Source: Hericium rajendrae (Eukaryota; Basidiomycota; Agaricomycetes; Russulales; Hericiaceae). Taken from it: a DNA stretch of 64,000 nt. The number at the start of each line of letters is the position of its first letter. Position 1 is the first letter of the stretch. Both the position numbers and the translations under genes were made by a program. Location: assembly GCA_033439255.1 (NCBI GenBank), contig CM065889.1, forward strand, positions 1,798,001 through 1,862,000, in the 5' to 3' direction. Below the pieces are notes generated by a model. It saw only the letters and a list, made by a program, of their open reading frames with translations. It was not told the origin of the DNA and did not search any database. Positions 46,481 to 58,501 of this stretch are shown piece after piece.

Positions 46481-48385
46481 TGTATATCAAGAAGAGAAGA
46501 TGTAGTATGTATATTTGACATAGCTTTGATAGTTAAGATAGTATACATATAGTCCATAGCTAACGTAGCTATCCTTGTATGCTATGATAACTATGATAAC
46601 TGCACCTTTGAGCTATGGTAGCTATGATAGCTATGATAGCTCTATATAGATGACCCTGCATCTATGGCTAGGCTATACATAAAAGGACACTGCTATGAAC
46701 CTATCAAAGCTATATAGCTGACATAGCTCTATATAGCAGTGGTAATTTTTTCAGATGCTGTCTTGACTGTTGTTAGAAGGGGGAGTAAAGCAAGGAGAGC
46801 AAGGGGAACCAGAGAAGGACAGAGTGAGCAAGGGAGGAGGTGAAGACTGAGCAAATGAGAAGTCTTGATGTGAGTTCCACCGAACGAGTAAGTCAAAGTT
46901 TCTCATGATGTAGCAAATCAAATAAAATCTGTATAATTACAAAACAAAACATAGTATTGTAGAATAGTAATTTACATAGATTGAATGAGCTGAATATCTA
47001 CATAATGTAGCACACAAGACTGAATGGCAGAGTCAAAGTTATCATGTCTGCTACTTAGCCTCTGACATGGCACTCGGCAATGCCTAGTAGACATGATTCT
47101 TGGCTTCGCCCAGAATTTGTATATAAAGCTTGCATGATGCACGTTACCTTTTGCTTTTTACCCCCACCATGTCTTGCCATGTTGACACTTTGTCGTTGTC
47201 ATTTGCTTGCTCATCACTGTTGCTTGCTCACTCATTGCTGCTATCTCTAAGGAAAGCTTTTATTCTTTCTCTTCATCAGGTAAATCTGTTTTTTACATAG
47301 CTTCCAGCCAATGATATGACTCTTATGATAGTACTATGAACCCTATGTATTTTGACAGCACAGCTATATAACTCTATGAGATTTATCATAGCTTTGATAG
47401 TTGTTGGTGAAGGGTATATAGAGCTATGTGGTTATGAGTTGCAGCTATGGCAGCTATGTAATGTTTCGAGGTTGTTATCAATGCTATGACTCCAACTATG
47501 AGTCTTAGTTCCACTCCCAATCAAAAAATTGCAATGATCATCGTAGGACCCATGTGTATACCACTGCATTTTTTAAACAGCCCGTTTTCATTCTCAATTG
47601 ACAGGCTGTCAATTCTCACTTTGACAGACTGTCAATTCTAATTTACGGACGTGCTTGTGTGTGTGCAGGGGTTCATGCTGGCTGCTTACTGGGCTGCCAT
47701 GCTACATTTAACTGTCACCATCACTACCATGCCTGCTTATGCTCAGCTACACGCCCCACCCCCTTGCACTCGGCTACATGCCCTGCTGGCTCATGCTTGG
47801 CTACATGCCCTGCCCCCTCATGCTTGGCTACATGCCCCGCCAGCTCATGCCTACACTCAGCTATACATCCTGCATCCTCTCGCATACCCACTCCCAGGAC
47901 GGCCACACATGCCTGTGTGCTGCTGCCATTCCTCAGCCGGACTTCAGAATGCGACTATGCCTCGCCAACAAGCATGTTGCTGCAATGCATGGCATCAGCA
48001 CTACTGGTGTCGTCATCATCACAGCTGTAGCACTGCGTGCAATTGCACAAACATGTGTACAAGATGTGTGATACAATGAGCACATGTGTTCACCAGCGTG
48101 GCTGTTCATGTGAGGATAGCGAGGTACCTGGTGCATGTGTGCTGGATATTGGGCATGTGTGGGGGGTATTGTGCATGGATCCTTGATGTGCAGGGGTGTT
48201 CTAGGTGTTGGGCCCGCATTATCGATGGTAGGCCCATGTGACAGTCGGCCGTGGGCATTCTGACTGCATGGGGTGTTGGTGGGGTGTAAATGGCATAGGG
48301 GCAGCATGGAAGAGGTGCATGGAGGAAGATGGAGGTGCATGAAGGATGCTGCATGTGATGAGACAGAGGAGGTGAAGAAACACGA
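46481..48385. mobile_element. Region G, rearranged CATCTG-family remnants
   Basis: AGCTATGATAGC repeats (46500-46750) end in TTTTTTCAGATG (~46758), a CATCTG-family right end. 46780-47280 matches the core of element E in the same orientation (GAGGTGAAGACTGAGCAAAT, GGCTTCGCCC, TATATAAAG at ~47093). More AGCTATGA repeats (47310-47480) and a low-complexity array (47640-48360) follow. At least two elements seem joined by deletion. The copia element is inserted in the array. No gene. Confidence 0.5.
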
Positions 48386-48835
48386 CTTAGAGAGATGTTA
48401 GTCTATACTCAGTCTGTGATGTGAAAGATTATATTGCAGTACCTTAGAGAGACATTAGTCTATACTACAAGTAGAGTCAGTAAAGATGAAACTCATAAGT
48501 AATGCAGGATATGCTCACCTCAGTCTGTGATGTGAAAGACTGAGGTATCTGAGTGAACGAGGGAGCCCTTATATAGTACTGAGGGCTCTGCATATCTACC
48601 AATCAGAAATTGTACAGTAATCGTACAGCATAGCATAATGGATTGCTCATCGCATGGGAACAGCATCAGTCAGCTCACTAAGGTATCAGTAAGCGTATGT
48701 CAGAGCATATTACTAACCTGTACAGTAAGGCTATGTAAATGTTCCATGTGATTCTGCAATCACCAAAGTCCAGATCATTCCAGATCTTTCCATAATTGTT
48801 GTCATTGAGACTAGCGTCATCAACCGATTTCAACA
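48386..48835 (-). repeat. 3' LTR of the Ty1/copia element
   Basis: 450 bp, the same as the solo LTR at 15068-15517. On the minus strand it begins TGTTGAAATCGG right after a purine tract (AAGTGGGAG, the likely polypurine primer). The other LTR would lie beyond the right edge of the window. Confidence 0.8.
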
Positions 48836-49000
48836 CTCCCACTTGATGGGCTAGTCGAACCATGACTCCCACTAATCCCTACGACGGATCAGACCCATAC
48901 TCCCACTGAACCAAGTAAGCAAATCATATGGCAAAGACTTAGTCAATGCATCAGAGATGTTCTCAGCCGATGGGGTTGGTACTATGTGAACAAGTCCCTT
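48836..49000 (-). pseudogene. Copia RNase H tail
   Basis: The minus-strand frame GLVHIVPTPSAENISDALTK then SLPYDLLTWFSGSMGL ends the polyprotein; the ADALTK(P/S)LP motif is typical of copia. It joins 55207 in frame as REAVE-KGLV after removing C2 and its TT duplication. Confidence 0.8.
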
Positions 49001-50412
49001 CATCTGGAAAAAGTGTCCACACTACTTTAGCCTACAGTAGAAAATATAGTCTACAGTAGCTATAATAGATTATATATTTTCTGTAGCATCTGTTAATAGG
49101 TGGGTCTCTATTACAACTACAGGTAGCCATCTGTAGCCATCTGTAGCCATCTGTAGTGATCCGTAGCAGTCTGTAGATGATATATCTACTATAGCTTATG
49201 TTAGCTACTGTAGCTTATGCTAGCTACTGTAACTTATGCTACCTACTATAGTGCTATACTGCAATATGAGAGAGATAGCACAGTATAGTTTGTCATAAAT
49301 CACTATAAGTAGTCTCTAATATGAGTTCTCTAATGGTATATCATGCAAAATACTACATTGTTAGCTGATTACATCTTGTATTGTATTGTACACTAGTGAT
49401 ACATCCCCCACTCTGAATCCTTTTACACTTGCAGCACCTAATGCATCGTGGGAAACATTTTGCTGCAGCAAAACAGTTCCCACGTACAGCATCCATGCGG
49501 TTCAGCAAGGGCATGCAGAAGTCGGCAGTGACGCGCGCGGTCGGTGCGTGCGTGGATCGGTGCATGCTTGCACCGGTTGGTGGAGGCGTGCGGGCATGAG
49601 TCGGGGGGTCGACGTGCGCGCATTGGGGGGATGCACACATCAGCAAGGGCTCATGCAGGCCACAGTGCGTGCATGAGTCAGCGGCGAGACACACAGGTCA
49701 ACATGTGCATGCACAGGTCAACAGTGCGCAGATCGGGGGACGTACATGGGTCAACGGTGGTGCGCACAGTCGATGGTGGTGTGCACAGGTCGACAGGTGG
49801 GCGCGCGAGTCGACGGCGACGTGCGAGAATCAGCGGCAGGGCATCCAGGTCAGCGGGGGTGCGCACTGGTCGATGGTGACACACGTGGGTCGATGGGGAC
49901 AGCGCGCATCGACGGGGACAGCGCGGGTCGACAGGGACAGGATTGGGTCAGCCGGGGCGTGCACGGGTCGGCGGGGGTGTGCGCGGGTCGGCGGGGGTGT
50001 GCGCGGGTCAGCGGGGATGTGCGCGGGTCGGCGGGGACGTGTGCGGGTCGGCGGGGACGTGTGCAGGTCGCCCAGCATACACGCAAATCGACAGGGGCAT
50101 GCCCAGATCGGCACATGCGTGCGCAAGTTGACGGGGACATGCTCGGGTCGACGGTGAAAAGCGCAGATCGATGGGATTGCGCGCGGGTTGACAGGGATAG
50201 GGACGGGTCGGCAGGGGTGTGCATGGGTCGACGGAGACGCGCGGGGATCGGTGCATGTGTGCGCAGGTCGACGTGGCATGCACGCGGGCCAGGGATGCGT
50301 GCGCAGGTTGGGGGTGCCGTGCACGAGTTGGCACAATGCATGCTTGTCGGTGGGACTAGGGGACACGTGCGGGCATGCGCGAGGTTTGGACGAAGGCAGG
50401 AGGGTATAAAAC

Positions 50413-50446
50413 GAGAGTATCGCTCGTGTTGTCAAGCGATACTCTC
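50413..50446. repeat. Hairpin h2 of C2
   Basis: Arms GAGAGTATCGCTC and AAGCGATACTCTC, identical in position and sequence to 6461-6494 in C1 read backwards. Confidence 0.75.
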
Positions 50447-50525
50447 TTGATTAGTACAAAGAACTATAGCATTACTATAATTACTCACCTTGTTTCCCAC
50501 CCCAAAAAAGATACGAAAGAAAGGA

Positions 50526-53028
50526 TTACCTTGCTTGTCAAGGTGTCTCGCACCCCCGTAATTATTAGCGCCCGACTCACATCGTCAACAGTGACAAACA
50601 AAGGCCCAGCGCCTCGAGCAGCACACCTACTTTCTCTTTGTCTAGCACTCCAATCGTCTACCGGAACCCGTTTTCTCATCGCTGAAAATCATTTTTTATG
50701 CTTCTGATATGATTTTTTGCCTTTTTTGCCTTTAGAATTAGACGGGCAAGAAGTTACAACTTGAAGAGCCGACATTGTGACAAGTCACAGCACCGGTGAC
50801 TTGAATTACACCAGCCAATTTCTCGACAGTCGGCAGCAGTCCGCTCGCATCGTGCAAGGACTTGGGCATACTACTGAGCACACATGGCACAGTAAAGGTG
50901 CTGCAGTACGTATCTTCAGCATCTCATGAACCAACTGGTGAGAGTAGACTAACGGCACCTTCAGCAAGCGTGCCCTACTATACAAGTGTGCCCTATATAG
51001 GCAGCAAGTCTCAGACCGCAGATCGCACACTGTGCGTGCTCTGCACTCTCCTAGCAATCTGGCTGAATCCGACTTCATCCCCCCCTCCCCTACGCTCGCG
51101 TTCAAGCTCCCCAAGTACAACATGGCATAGGCAGAATACGTGCGGGAGGAGGATCTCCGATAGGGTCTTGAGGTGTGCCTTCCAGATCATACATGCTGGA
51201 CATCGCTCTCAACTTCACAGTGCTCGCGGAGGCGATGGACGGGTCTAGGCGAAGGCGGAACTGTCGAAGACTTAGAAGTACACAAAACGTTGCTACGGGG
51301 CGTGGTGCGAGAAATGAGTTGGTTCCTAGACAACTTATTGGCCTATGTGATGATGGACGTCATTGATGTGGAATTCAGGAGACTGAAGCGACATCTACGA
51401 GGGCAGGATGGAGCGAAGGGATCAATGTCGGACCGAGCAGCAAATCCCGGTAGGGCCTTTTCGTCAACTTCAACGCGGGGGCGGCGGTCATTATCCACCG
51501 ATCGTGGCGGGAGAACATTCATGGGCATGGAAGCCGAGTCCACTGCAGCACTGTCGCCGCCCCTCAATTTCACGACGCTTCGGACCATGCATTCGACGTA
51601 TTTGGAGCGCTTATTGGTCGGCACCCTTCTGTCCAATCTTTCTCTGACTGCAATCATCCGGCCCATCTTTGAGGTGTGTGAGCATTTCGTCGCGCAAGTA
51701 GAAAGATGGGGCGGCGACGTTCTTCCTGCACTGCTACTTGAGGGAAGCCTCACGGAAAGCGGAGATAAGGTGGGCGAAATGGTTAAGGAGCGCTGGGCTG
51801 TCGTATCGGAGATCAACGACGTGAGTAGATTTTGTGCACTGTCGGTCAAAGCTGACAGTTCTGCAGACATTCCGATCGCTACTGGATACGTTTTACGAGC
51901 AGCTGTCATTGTCTACTTCACAGCAGCCATTTAACACAAGAGGTGACACGTCGAAGTCTGTTTTGCTGAACAGCACGGTGAACGCGTCGGCATTCCCATT
52001 GACCCATACCTCGATCCGAAGGAAGGATGGCAAGCAGCTGGACAGTGAAGGTGAGGTACTATGACACATTGAACGGCTGCTCCTTCGGCTGGACTTCAAT
52101 GGCGAATTTTCCAAACCGAAAACTGATAGAAGGGGACGATCGGGGGAAGATATTCTGCGCCAAGGGGGTCTCCGTGTCTGCAGCATCTAGCACTCCTTCT
52201 CGGTCTCCGACATCGGCGATGACCTGGATTAGCATCATAGTTCTTGATGATGGGCGTCTGCAGCAACCCTTACTTTTGCAGCTCCACAGGGAAAATGGGG
52301 CTGGAGCGGAGAGACGGCGTGTGCAATCCAGGGTGCGAGAAGTACAGTATTTTCTGCTCAGCATGCGCATGCAGCTGGCAGCGAAGGGGAGCGTGGGTGT
52401 CACGAGCGCATCCGACACGGTTGGCGACTCTGTGTGCTTAGGCTTGCTGGCGAGGGCGTGGTAACGAAGCTGAGGCCCATGCTGGTCCTGCTGTTCGCTT
52501 GAGATCCGCTGGTCTGCGAGCTTATGGCTTGCGCAAAAAAGGCGCTCCCCAGCACCGTGCAACCTGTCGCGAGCTTACAATTTAAAAGACCACCTTTCTT
52601 TTTTCCATCAGCCCGTGGTCGATTTGAAGACAGAGGATAGCCGTTGGGGAACGCGCAGGGGCGCGCGGTGTCCGACCTCGACTGATACGTACGAGATGGC
52701 TGCTTGTACACCTTACCTGTCGAGCATTCCATCATCCAATAATTGTTTTCAATAGATAGATGTAATGTGTAGCTCTAAGGATTCAATGGTGCAGTTATGC
52801 ACAGAATATAGGACCCATGAGACAAATCTTCTCAGACTCCGTGTGCCGGTGTGACAGGAAATATTATTTTTCAAGTGAAATGTAACAAGACCATAGGCAT
52901 ACCATGCCCGAAAGTTTAAATAGTAATTAGCACCCATAAGAACACCTAGCATGAGGAAAGCCACTTTGTAACAGTTGTTTTCGTCAAGACAAGCAAGGTT
53001 CATGCCGACGCAGTCGGCGCTTCCCTAG
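50526..53028 (+). mobile_element. Helitron-like element H1 carrying a captured gene
   Basis: Comparison of C2 with C1 fixes the ends exactly: the empty site AAAGGA|TAGTAAGTACC is split with no target duplication. The element starts TTACCTTGCTTGTCAAGGT (itself a small hairpin) and ends GCCGACGCAGTCGGC, a spacer and CTAG. An inverse of the left end (ACAAGCAAGGT) lies 5' of the 3' hairpin. Insertion before T, a 3' hairpin plus CTAG and subterminal inverted repeats fit Helitrons, perhaps the Helentron branch; the 5' TC of classical Helitrons is not seen. No Rep/helicase, so non-autonomous. 2,503 bp. Confidence 0.75.
51262..52189 (+). pseudogene. Captured gamma-tubulin complex (Spc97/Spc98 family) C-terminus
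   Basis: The frame VREMSWFLDNLLAYVMMDVI, then LNFTTLRTMHSTYLERLLVG and FEVCEHFVAQVERWG is the C-terminal pattern of gamma-tubulin complex proteins. A 46-nt intron (51821-51866) is intact: IND|TFRSLLDTFYEQLS. The frame runs on to a TGA at 52062-52064, after which the same phase reads HIERLLLRLDFNGEFS, the expected family end. CGA to TGA therefore truncates it. The 5' end near 51262 is uncertain. Capture with its intron means the Helitron copied genomic DNA. Paralogue (GCP4/5/6) not resolved. Confidence 0.75.
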
Positions 53029-53458
53029 TAGTAAGTACCTACAATGAAAAAACCAGAGCGAAGCAGCGAAGGGGAAGGGGTGTGGGTGGAAGGAAGACGA
53101 CGTGGCAACCGAAGTCCAGTCGTGCACAAGTTGAGCGCACGGAGCCGCGCGGCCCGATGCATTTTATTGACCATATATGGGCAATAAAACAACACGGTGT
53201 GCGGCGGGCCGTTGCCTGCGCGCACTTCGACTTGAACAAAAAAAAATGCGGGGGGCGCGTGGGAAACATTTGGCTACAGCCAAACACGTCCCACGGCCGT
53301 TCGTTTTTTTTCATACTTGCAAGGTATGTTTCCCTCTGTCAATGAACAACTTACGCATGTTTCTCAGTTATTCTGCGCTGGAGTCAATACAATGGGGAGC
53401 CACAGAGGGCTAAATGGTGAGCTCCGCTACCTTATCAACGTTATCTCCCACTAATTCA

Positions 53459-53494
53459 GAGAGTATCGCCTGTTCGAATACGGGCGATACTCTC
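53459..53494. repeat. Hairpin h1 of C2
   Basis: Arms GAGAGTATCGCC and GGCGATACTCTC, the counterpart of 5916-5951 in C1. Confidence 0.75.
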
Positions 53495-53519
53495 GTTTTT
53501 ACTCTGCGCATCCACCACG

Positions 53520-54830
53520 TCGCCCTTGCACACGCCTCCACCGACACGCACGCCCCCGCTGACCCTTTCGCATTGCCGACCCCCCTCACATGTCGCCGTC
53601 GAGTGGCGGATGCCCCCGCCAGCTCTGCCGACTCGCGCACGCATACGCCAAGCCGTGCACACCCCCGCCGACTCTCCCGCGTGCTCTTGCCGTCTCCCGT
53701 GCGCCTTTGCCATCTTCCACGCACCCGCGTCATCTCCCGTGCGCCCGCATCGTCTTCCGCGCACCCGTGTCATCTCCCCCATGCCTGCATCGCCGCGTGC
53801 GCATCCGTGCCATCTCCCATCCGCCGGTGCCATCTCCCCATCTACGCCTCCTCGCGCACGCCGTTGCTGACTCCCCACGCCCAGTCCTTCCCACCCACAT
53901 CAAGCCGTGCATGCCCGCTCCCGCACCATCCCCCGTGCACCCTCGCCGCCTCCTGCATGCCCGCGCCGCCTCCTGCATGCCCGTGCCGCCTTGCACACAT
54001 CCGCGCCTTGTCTCCCACGTCCGTGCCTTATCTTCCGCATCCGCGCCTTATCCCCCGCGTCTGCGACCCTCCCACCCGCCCGCGCCGCCTCCCACCCACC
54101 CGCGCCGCCTTCCGCATGCCCACACGATCCCCTGCGCACCCGCACCGCCTCCTCATGCCCGCGCCGCCTCGCACACGTCCGCGCTGCCTCGCGCACATCT
54201 GCGCCACCTCGCGCACGTCCGCGCCGCCTCGCGCACGCCCGTGTTACCTCGCGCATGCCCGCGCCACCTTCCCTATGTCCGCACCATCCCCCGCGCACCT
54301 TCGCTGCCTCCTGCATGCCCACGCCGCCTCGCACACATCCGCGCCACATCCCTCGCATTCGCGCCGCCTCCCCCGCATTCGTGCCGCCTCCTCCACGTTC
54401 GCGCCGTCTCCCCTGTGTTCGCGCCATCTCCATCGCGTCCGCGCCGCCTCGCGCACGCCCGCGCTGCCCCCTCCAGGCCAGCGCCGCATCCCTCCCATCA
54501 GTGCCGCATCCCTCGCGTCCGCGCCGCCTTCCCCGCATCCGCGCCGCCTCCCCCGCATCCGCGCCGCCTCGCGCATACCCGCGCCGCCTCGCGCATACCC
54601 GCGCCGCCTCGCGCATACCCGCGCCACCTCGCGCATCCTCGCGCTGCCTTGCGCACGTCCGCGTCGAGTCGTGCGTGCCAGCTCACGCACGCTGCCGCCT
54701 CCCTCGCACCCGCATCGCCTCCCCCGTGCTACCTCGTGCACGCCTGCCTTGCCTGGTCTGTGCCTGTGCCGTCTCCCCCGCTCCCATACCACACATGTGC
54801 CAGCTTGCAAGCACTGCCGCTGACCTCCAT
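53520..54830. repeat. GC-rich tandem array 1 of C2
   Basis: Reverse-complement counterpart of 4620-5900, ~18-bp units (GCGCCGCCTCGCGCATACCC). The longest frames (469 and 438 codons) match those of C1 in the same phases, yet base changes between copies fall in all codon positions, so coding is not supported. Confidence 0.75.
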
Positions 54831-55206
54831 GGATGTGAAGTGTGGGAACTGTTTTGCTGCAGCAAAACAGTTCACATGCTCAGATCCTTCGCAGAAGATA
54901 TATTAGAATCTTGTAAATTAGATCATATTTGTAACTACTGTAGGTCCAATGAGAATCATCGTGAATGTCTAAAGTGAAATCAAAGGATGAATTGGGCATT
55001 TAAGCATGCCTTTGAGAGTGCAGAATAGCTCAGAGGGAACATTTTATTTTTGTGATCTACCAGTGCTACAGGATGTACCGTAGCTGCAGTTCTGGCTTTG
55101 TAAGATTGCCGGGTCTCCGGATATCAAACCGGTGGCTTACAGTAGCCAAGGCTCGGCTACCATAGCCATACCTCGGCTATCACCCAAAAAACCGTTTTTC
55201 CAGATG

Positions 55207-56992
55207 TTCTCTACAGCTTCCCGGATGAAGTGGTATTTGACCTCCACATGTTTCATATTTCTCCCGACCATTGGATTGCCTGCAGTAAGAATTGCGGCAT
55301 GGTTATCACAACACATGTCGATGGGAGTGGGGTCCGGTAGTCCAAGCTCTAGGTGCAAGTTATAGTACCACTGCAACTGCTTGGCAGCCTCCGCCATTGC
55401 TATGTACTCTGCCTCTGCTGTGGATTGTGCAGAACTAGTCTGCTTCCTAGACATCCAGGAGATAGCGCCACCACTCAGGTTGAAAACAAATGCTGAGATA
55501 GAGTGACGGTCATCCCGATTCTCAGCAAAGTCAGAGTCCATGTAGCATAACAGTTGAGCTTCCTCTGCAAAGCCATCATAAACTATGGAGTAGTCGAGGG
55601 TTCCCCTAATCTACCTCAAGACGTACTTGCCCATATTCAGATGCTTCTCAGTGGGATTTGCACTATACTGTGCCAAGCGAGCGACAGCGTATGCAACATC
55701 CGGACGAGTGCCAATGGCGAAGTACATCATACTGCCAATGAGCGACTGGTAATAAGTCTGGAGTGCGTTATCCACTTCCTCAGTGGACGCTATCAACATG
55801 CAGCCAGCAGGCAGGGTTCGCCTCATCCATTCCAAACCATTCAAGGACCTCTTCCAGATATGTCTTCTGGTCGATTGATAATGTCCTCTTGCGCCTATCT
55901 CTCATGATACGCATGCCAAGGAAGTCTTTCAACTCTCCCAAGTCTGACATCTCGTACCGAGTCTTGAGCAAGGTCTTAATACGGTTGATTTCTGGAAGCG
56001 AATTGCCCATGATCGCCATGTCGTTGACATACAAGACCAAAATGGTCACTATATTCCCCTCCTGTCGACGATAGACATATATACCGGTGTCCAAATAGGT
56101 CCTGGTAAATCCAATTTCCTTCAAGAGAGCATCAATTTGAATGTTCCAAACTCTGGATGCCTGCTTTAAGCCATAGATAGCTTTTAGCAATCGAGCCACC
56201 TTGTCCTCCATTCCTGGGGTCACAAAACCTTCTGGTTGCTCCATGAAGATCTCTTCATCCAGCTCGCCATGTAAGAATGCCGACTTGACATCCATGCCAT
56301 GTATTTCCCAATCTTCCTGCGCAGCTAACGCAAGAAGGAAACATATAGTTTCGAAGCGGGCGACTGGACTGAAAGTTTCCGTGTAATCTACCCCATGAAC
56401 CTGTGTAAACCCTTTGGCTACTAGACGTGCACGATTAACGCCATTGGTCTTAGCCTTGAAAACCCAACGATTCTTTACGATCTTCCTATCTCGAGGTCGA
56501 TCTACTAACTCCCATGTACCGAGCTTATGAAGCTGGTCCATTTCATACTGACACACTTCACGCCATTTCGCCAAGTCTGATGAAGCCATTGCCTCCGAAT
56601 AATCACGGGGATCTCAAGTAACACCCATTTCTAGCAGCGCATTGAGATTAGGAGGGTTAAAGTCCAACTGTCGCACTATGCCCTGGGTCGGGGGCATGGG
56701 ACTGGCTGGACGATTCTCCGTCTCTGGTATGTGTCTACGAAGGTCCAACTGCTGGATCTGAGTGGCAGTTAAGCCACTATACTGATCTCTGAGCCTGGGA
56801 GCCGTTGACCAGCATTCACCCACCGTGGACGAGCTGGCGGTGTGACAGGATCAGCTACAGGAGGAGACTGTTCGATCGTAGGTGGTATATGTGCTAGGGC
56901 ATTTTCATCAACCCGTTGAGTAGTAGGTCGAGGCAGTGGTGTCTGAGGTGGCTGTGGCTTGCGCGGTGTAGTAGGTGGAGTAGTATTAGGTG
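55207..56992 (-). pseudogene. Copia reverse transcriptase and RNase H
   Basis: The minus strand encodes RT motifs WELVDRP, KNRWVFKAK, ARLVAKGFTQ, VDYTETFSPVARF, MDVKSAFLHGELDEEIFMEQ, GLKQASR and the catalytic box, here LYVNDMAIMG instead of YVDD. RNase H follows (GGAISWMSRKQTSSAQSTAE AEY split over a frameshift near 55800, HVEVKYHFIREAVE). A TGA interrupts the linker at about 56617. The Asp-to-Asn change in the active site plus the frameshift make the enzyme inactive. Confidence 0.88.
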
Positions 56993-57399
56993 TACATCTG
57001 AGAAAACTGAATTTTATATAGCTGCAGGTTATATTATAGGTGCTATCATTGAGCTATACAAGCTATGTAGCTTGCCTATCTAGCTATATAGAGCTATGAG
57101 AGCTTTCATAGCTTCCATAGCTAGTAGTCTCAGTTATATAGTGTTACCATAGCTTCTATAGCCAGCAGTTTGAAATATATAGCACTATCATACACTATCA
57201 TATTTAGTAAGGTGAGCTATGAGTACTATGAGTACTATTAGTACTATGCCAAGTCAACTAGGTACGAAAGGTTTTAAGTCAAAATTAATCATATTTGATG
57301 AGATTACTACTACACTCAAATATACTACAAGTACTTGTTATGCAGGTGCCTAATTTACAAACAGTCTGCAGGCAAGGCCATGTGCCGCTGGTGGGGCAC

Positions 57400-58440
57400 A
57401 AAAAAACATGTGCGCACGAGACGCGGCGCGCGTGCGTGATGTGGCGGACCTGCGCGCGGGAGATGCGGGGATGCGGGCCCGTGTGCAGGTCGTCGGGCTG
57501 CGGCGGGCCCATGCGCGGGGCACTGGACCGCGGCGAGTCCTTGCTCGAAGGGCGAGGGGGATGCGCAAGGTGCAGGGGCCGTGCGCGAGGTGCGGGGGCC
57601 GTGCGCGAGGTGCGGGAGCCGTGCGCGAGGTGCGGGGGCCGTGCGCGAGGTGCGGGGGCCGCGCGCAAGAGTCGGCGAGCGGCGGGTCGATGCGTGAGGC
57701 ACGAGAGACGGGCGCGAGGCGCGCGGGAGGCGTAGGTGGGGCGAGCGGATGTGCTTGAGGCACAGGCGACGTGCAGTATGCAGCGCTGGGCGTCGGGCCC
57801 GCGCACAATGCATTAAGGGGCCCGTGCGCGAGGCGCAGGAGACCCGGACGAGGCGCGAAAGGCCGTGCGCGACACGGCAGACCCGTGCGCAACGCAGCAG
57901 GCTTGCGCGCCGGAGGCACGAGGCGCGCGAGGGACGTCGTTGCGCTGCCATGGGCCCGTGCACGACGCAGCAAGCCTGCGCGCCAGGCGCAATGGCCGCA
58001 CGCGGGATAGGGGCACGGGGGTGCGAGATGCAGAGCCCGCGCGGGACGTTGCATGTGCGCGCGGGACGTGGCTCTTGGGCACCGCAGTCGTTCGACATGC
58101 TGGTGAACGGCGGAGGTGTCGAGGCGTGGCTTGAGGCGTGGTGAGAGCGCAGGTAAGTTAGGACGCCCGAGTCTCGTTGCCACGGCAACGAGACTCTACG
58201 CGCGCGGTGGGCGGTGACGTGGCGAGCGCGCGCGTCGTTGACGGCACAGACGGTGCGGAACGACGTCCATGCGTCGTCCGCGGCCGTGCGCGCAAAGGGA
58301 GGGGATCGGGGTGCCGGTGATGTGGTGGTTTGAGCGCGGGGTGTTGAGGTTGCGCACGCGGGTATCAGACGGCGGCGGCGGCGGCAGTGGGACGGCGGAA
58401 AGGGCGATGGGAAGGGGAAGGTGGGGAGGATGATGCGCGA
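57400..58440. repeat. GC-rich array of element E
   Basis: Best-ordered part at 57580-57665 with five ~20-bp copies of GTGCGCGAGGTGCGGGGGCC, more degenerate elsewhere. Confidence 0.7.
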
Positions 58441-58473
58441 TGGGGATTGGGGGCGTGGGTATGTCGAAAGAAC

Positions 58474-58501
58474 GAGTGTCGCTCGAAAACGAGCGACACT
58501 C
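58474..58501 (-). repeat. Conserved hairpin of element E
   Basis: Perfect arms GAGTGTCGCTCG and CGAGCGACACTC with an AAAA loop. On the minus strand it directly follows TACTAACGC and the donor TAG|GTAAGG (~58553). Confidence 0.8.

Larger units (their letters stand above)
49001..55206 (-). mobile_element. Element C2, inverted near-copy of C1 with a Helitron inside
   Basis: Starts CATCTGGAAAAAGTGTCC and ends TTTTTCCAGATG, TT duplication (48999-49000, 55207-55208). Without the Helitron its length is 3,703 bp against 3,709 bp for C1. Arrays, palindromes (49457, 53250 and 54845 areas) and hairpins (50413-50446, 53459-53494) correspond one to one. Differences from C1 are few substitutions and small indels, so the two copies separated recently. 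Confidence 0.9.

Noticed and set aside
51343-51909. 188-codon minus-strand frame in the Helitron
   Set aside because: Antisense shadow of the gamma-tubulin-complex fragment.
57350-58188. Two 277-codon minus-strand frames in element E
   Set aside because: Both overlap in different phases in the GC-rich array; repeat artefacts.
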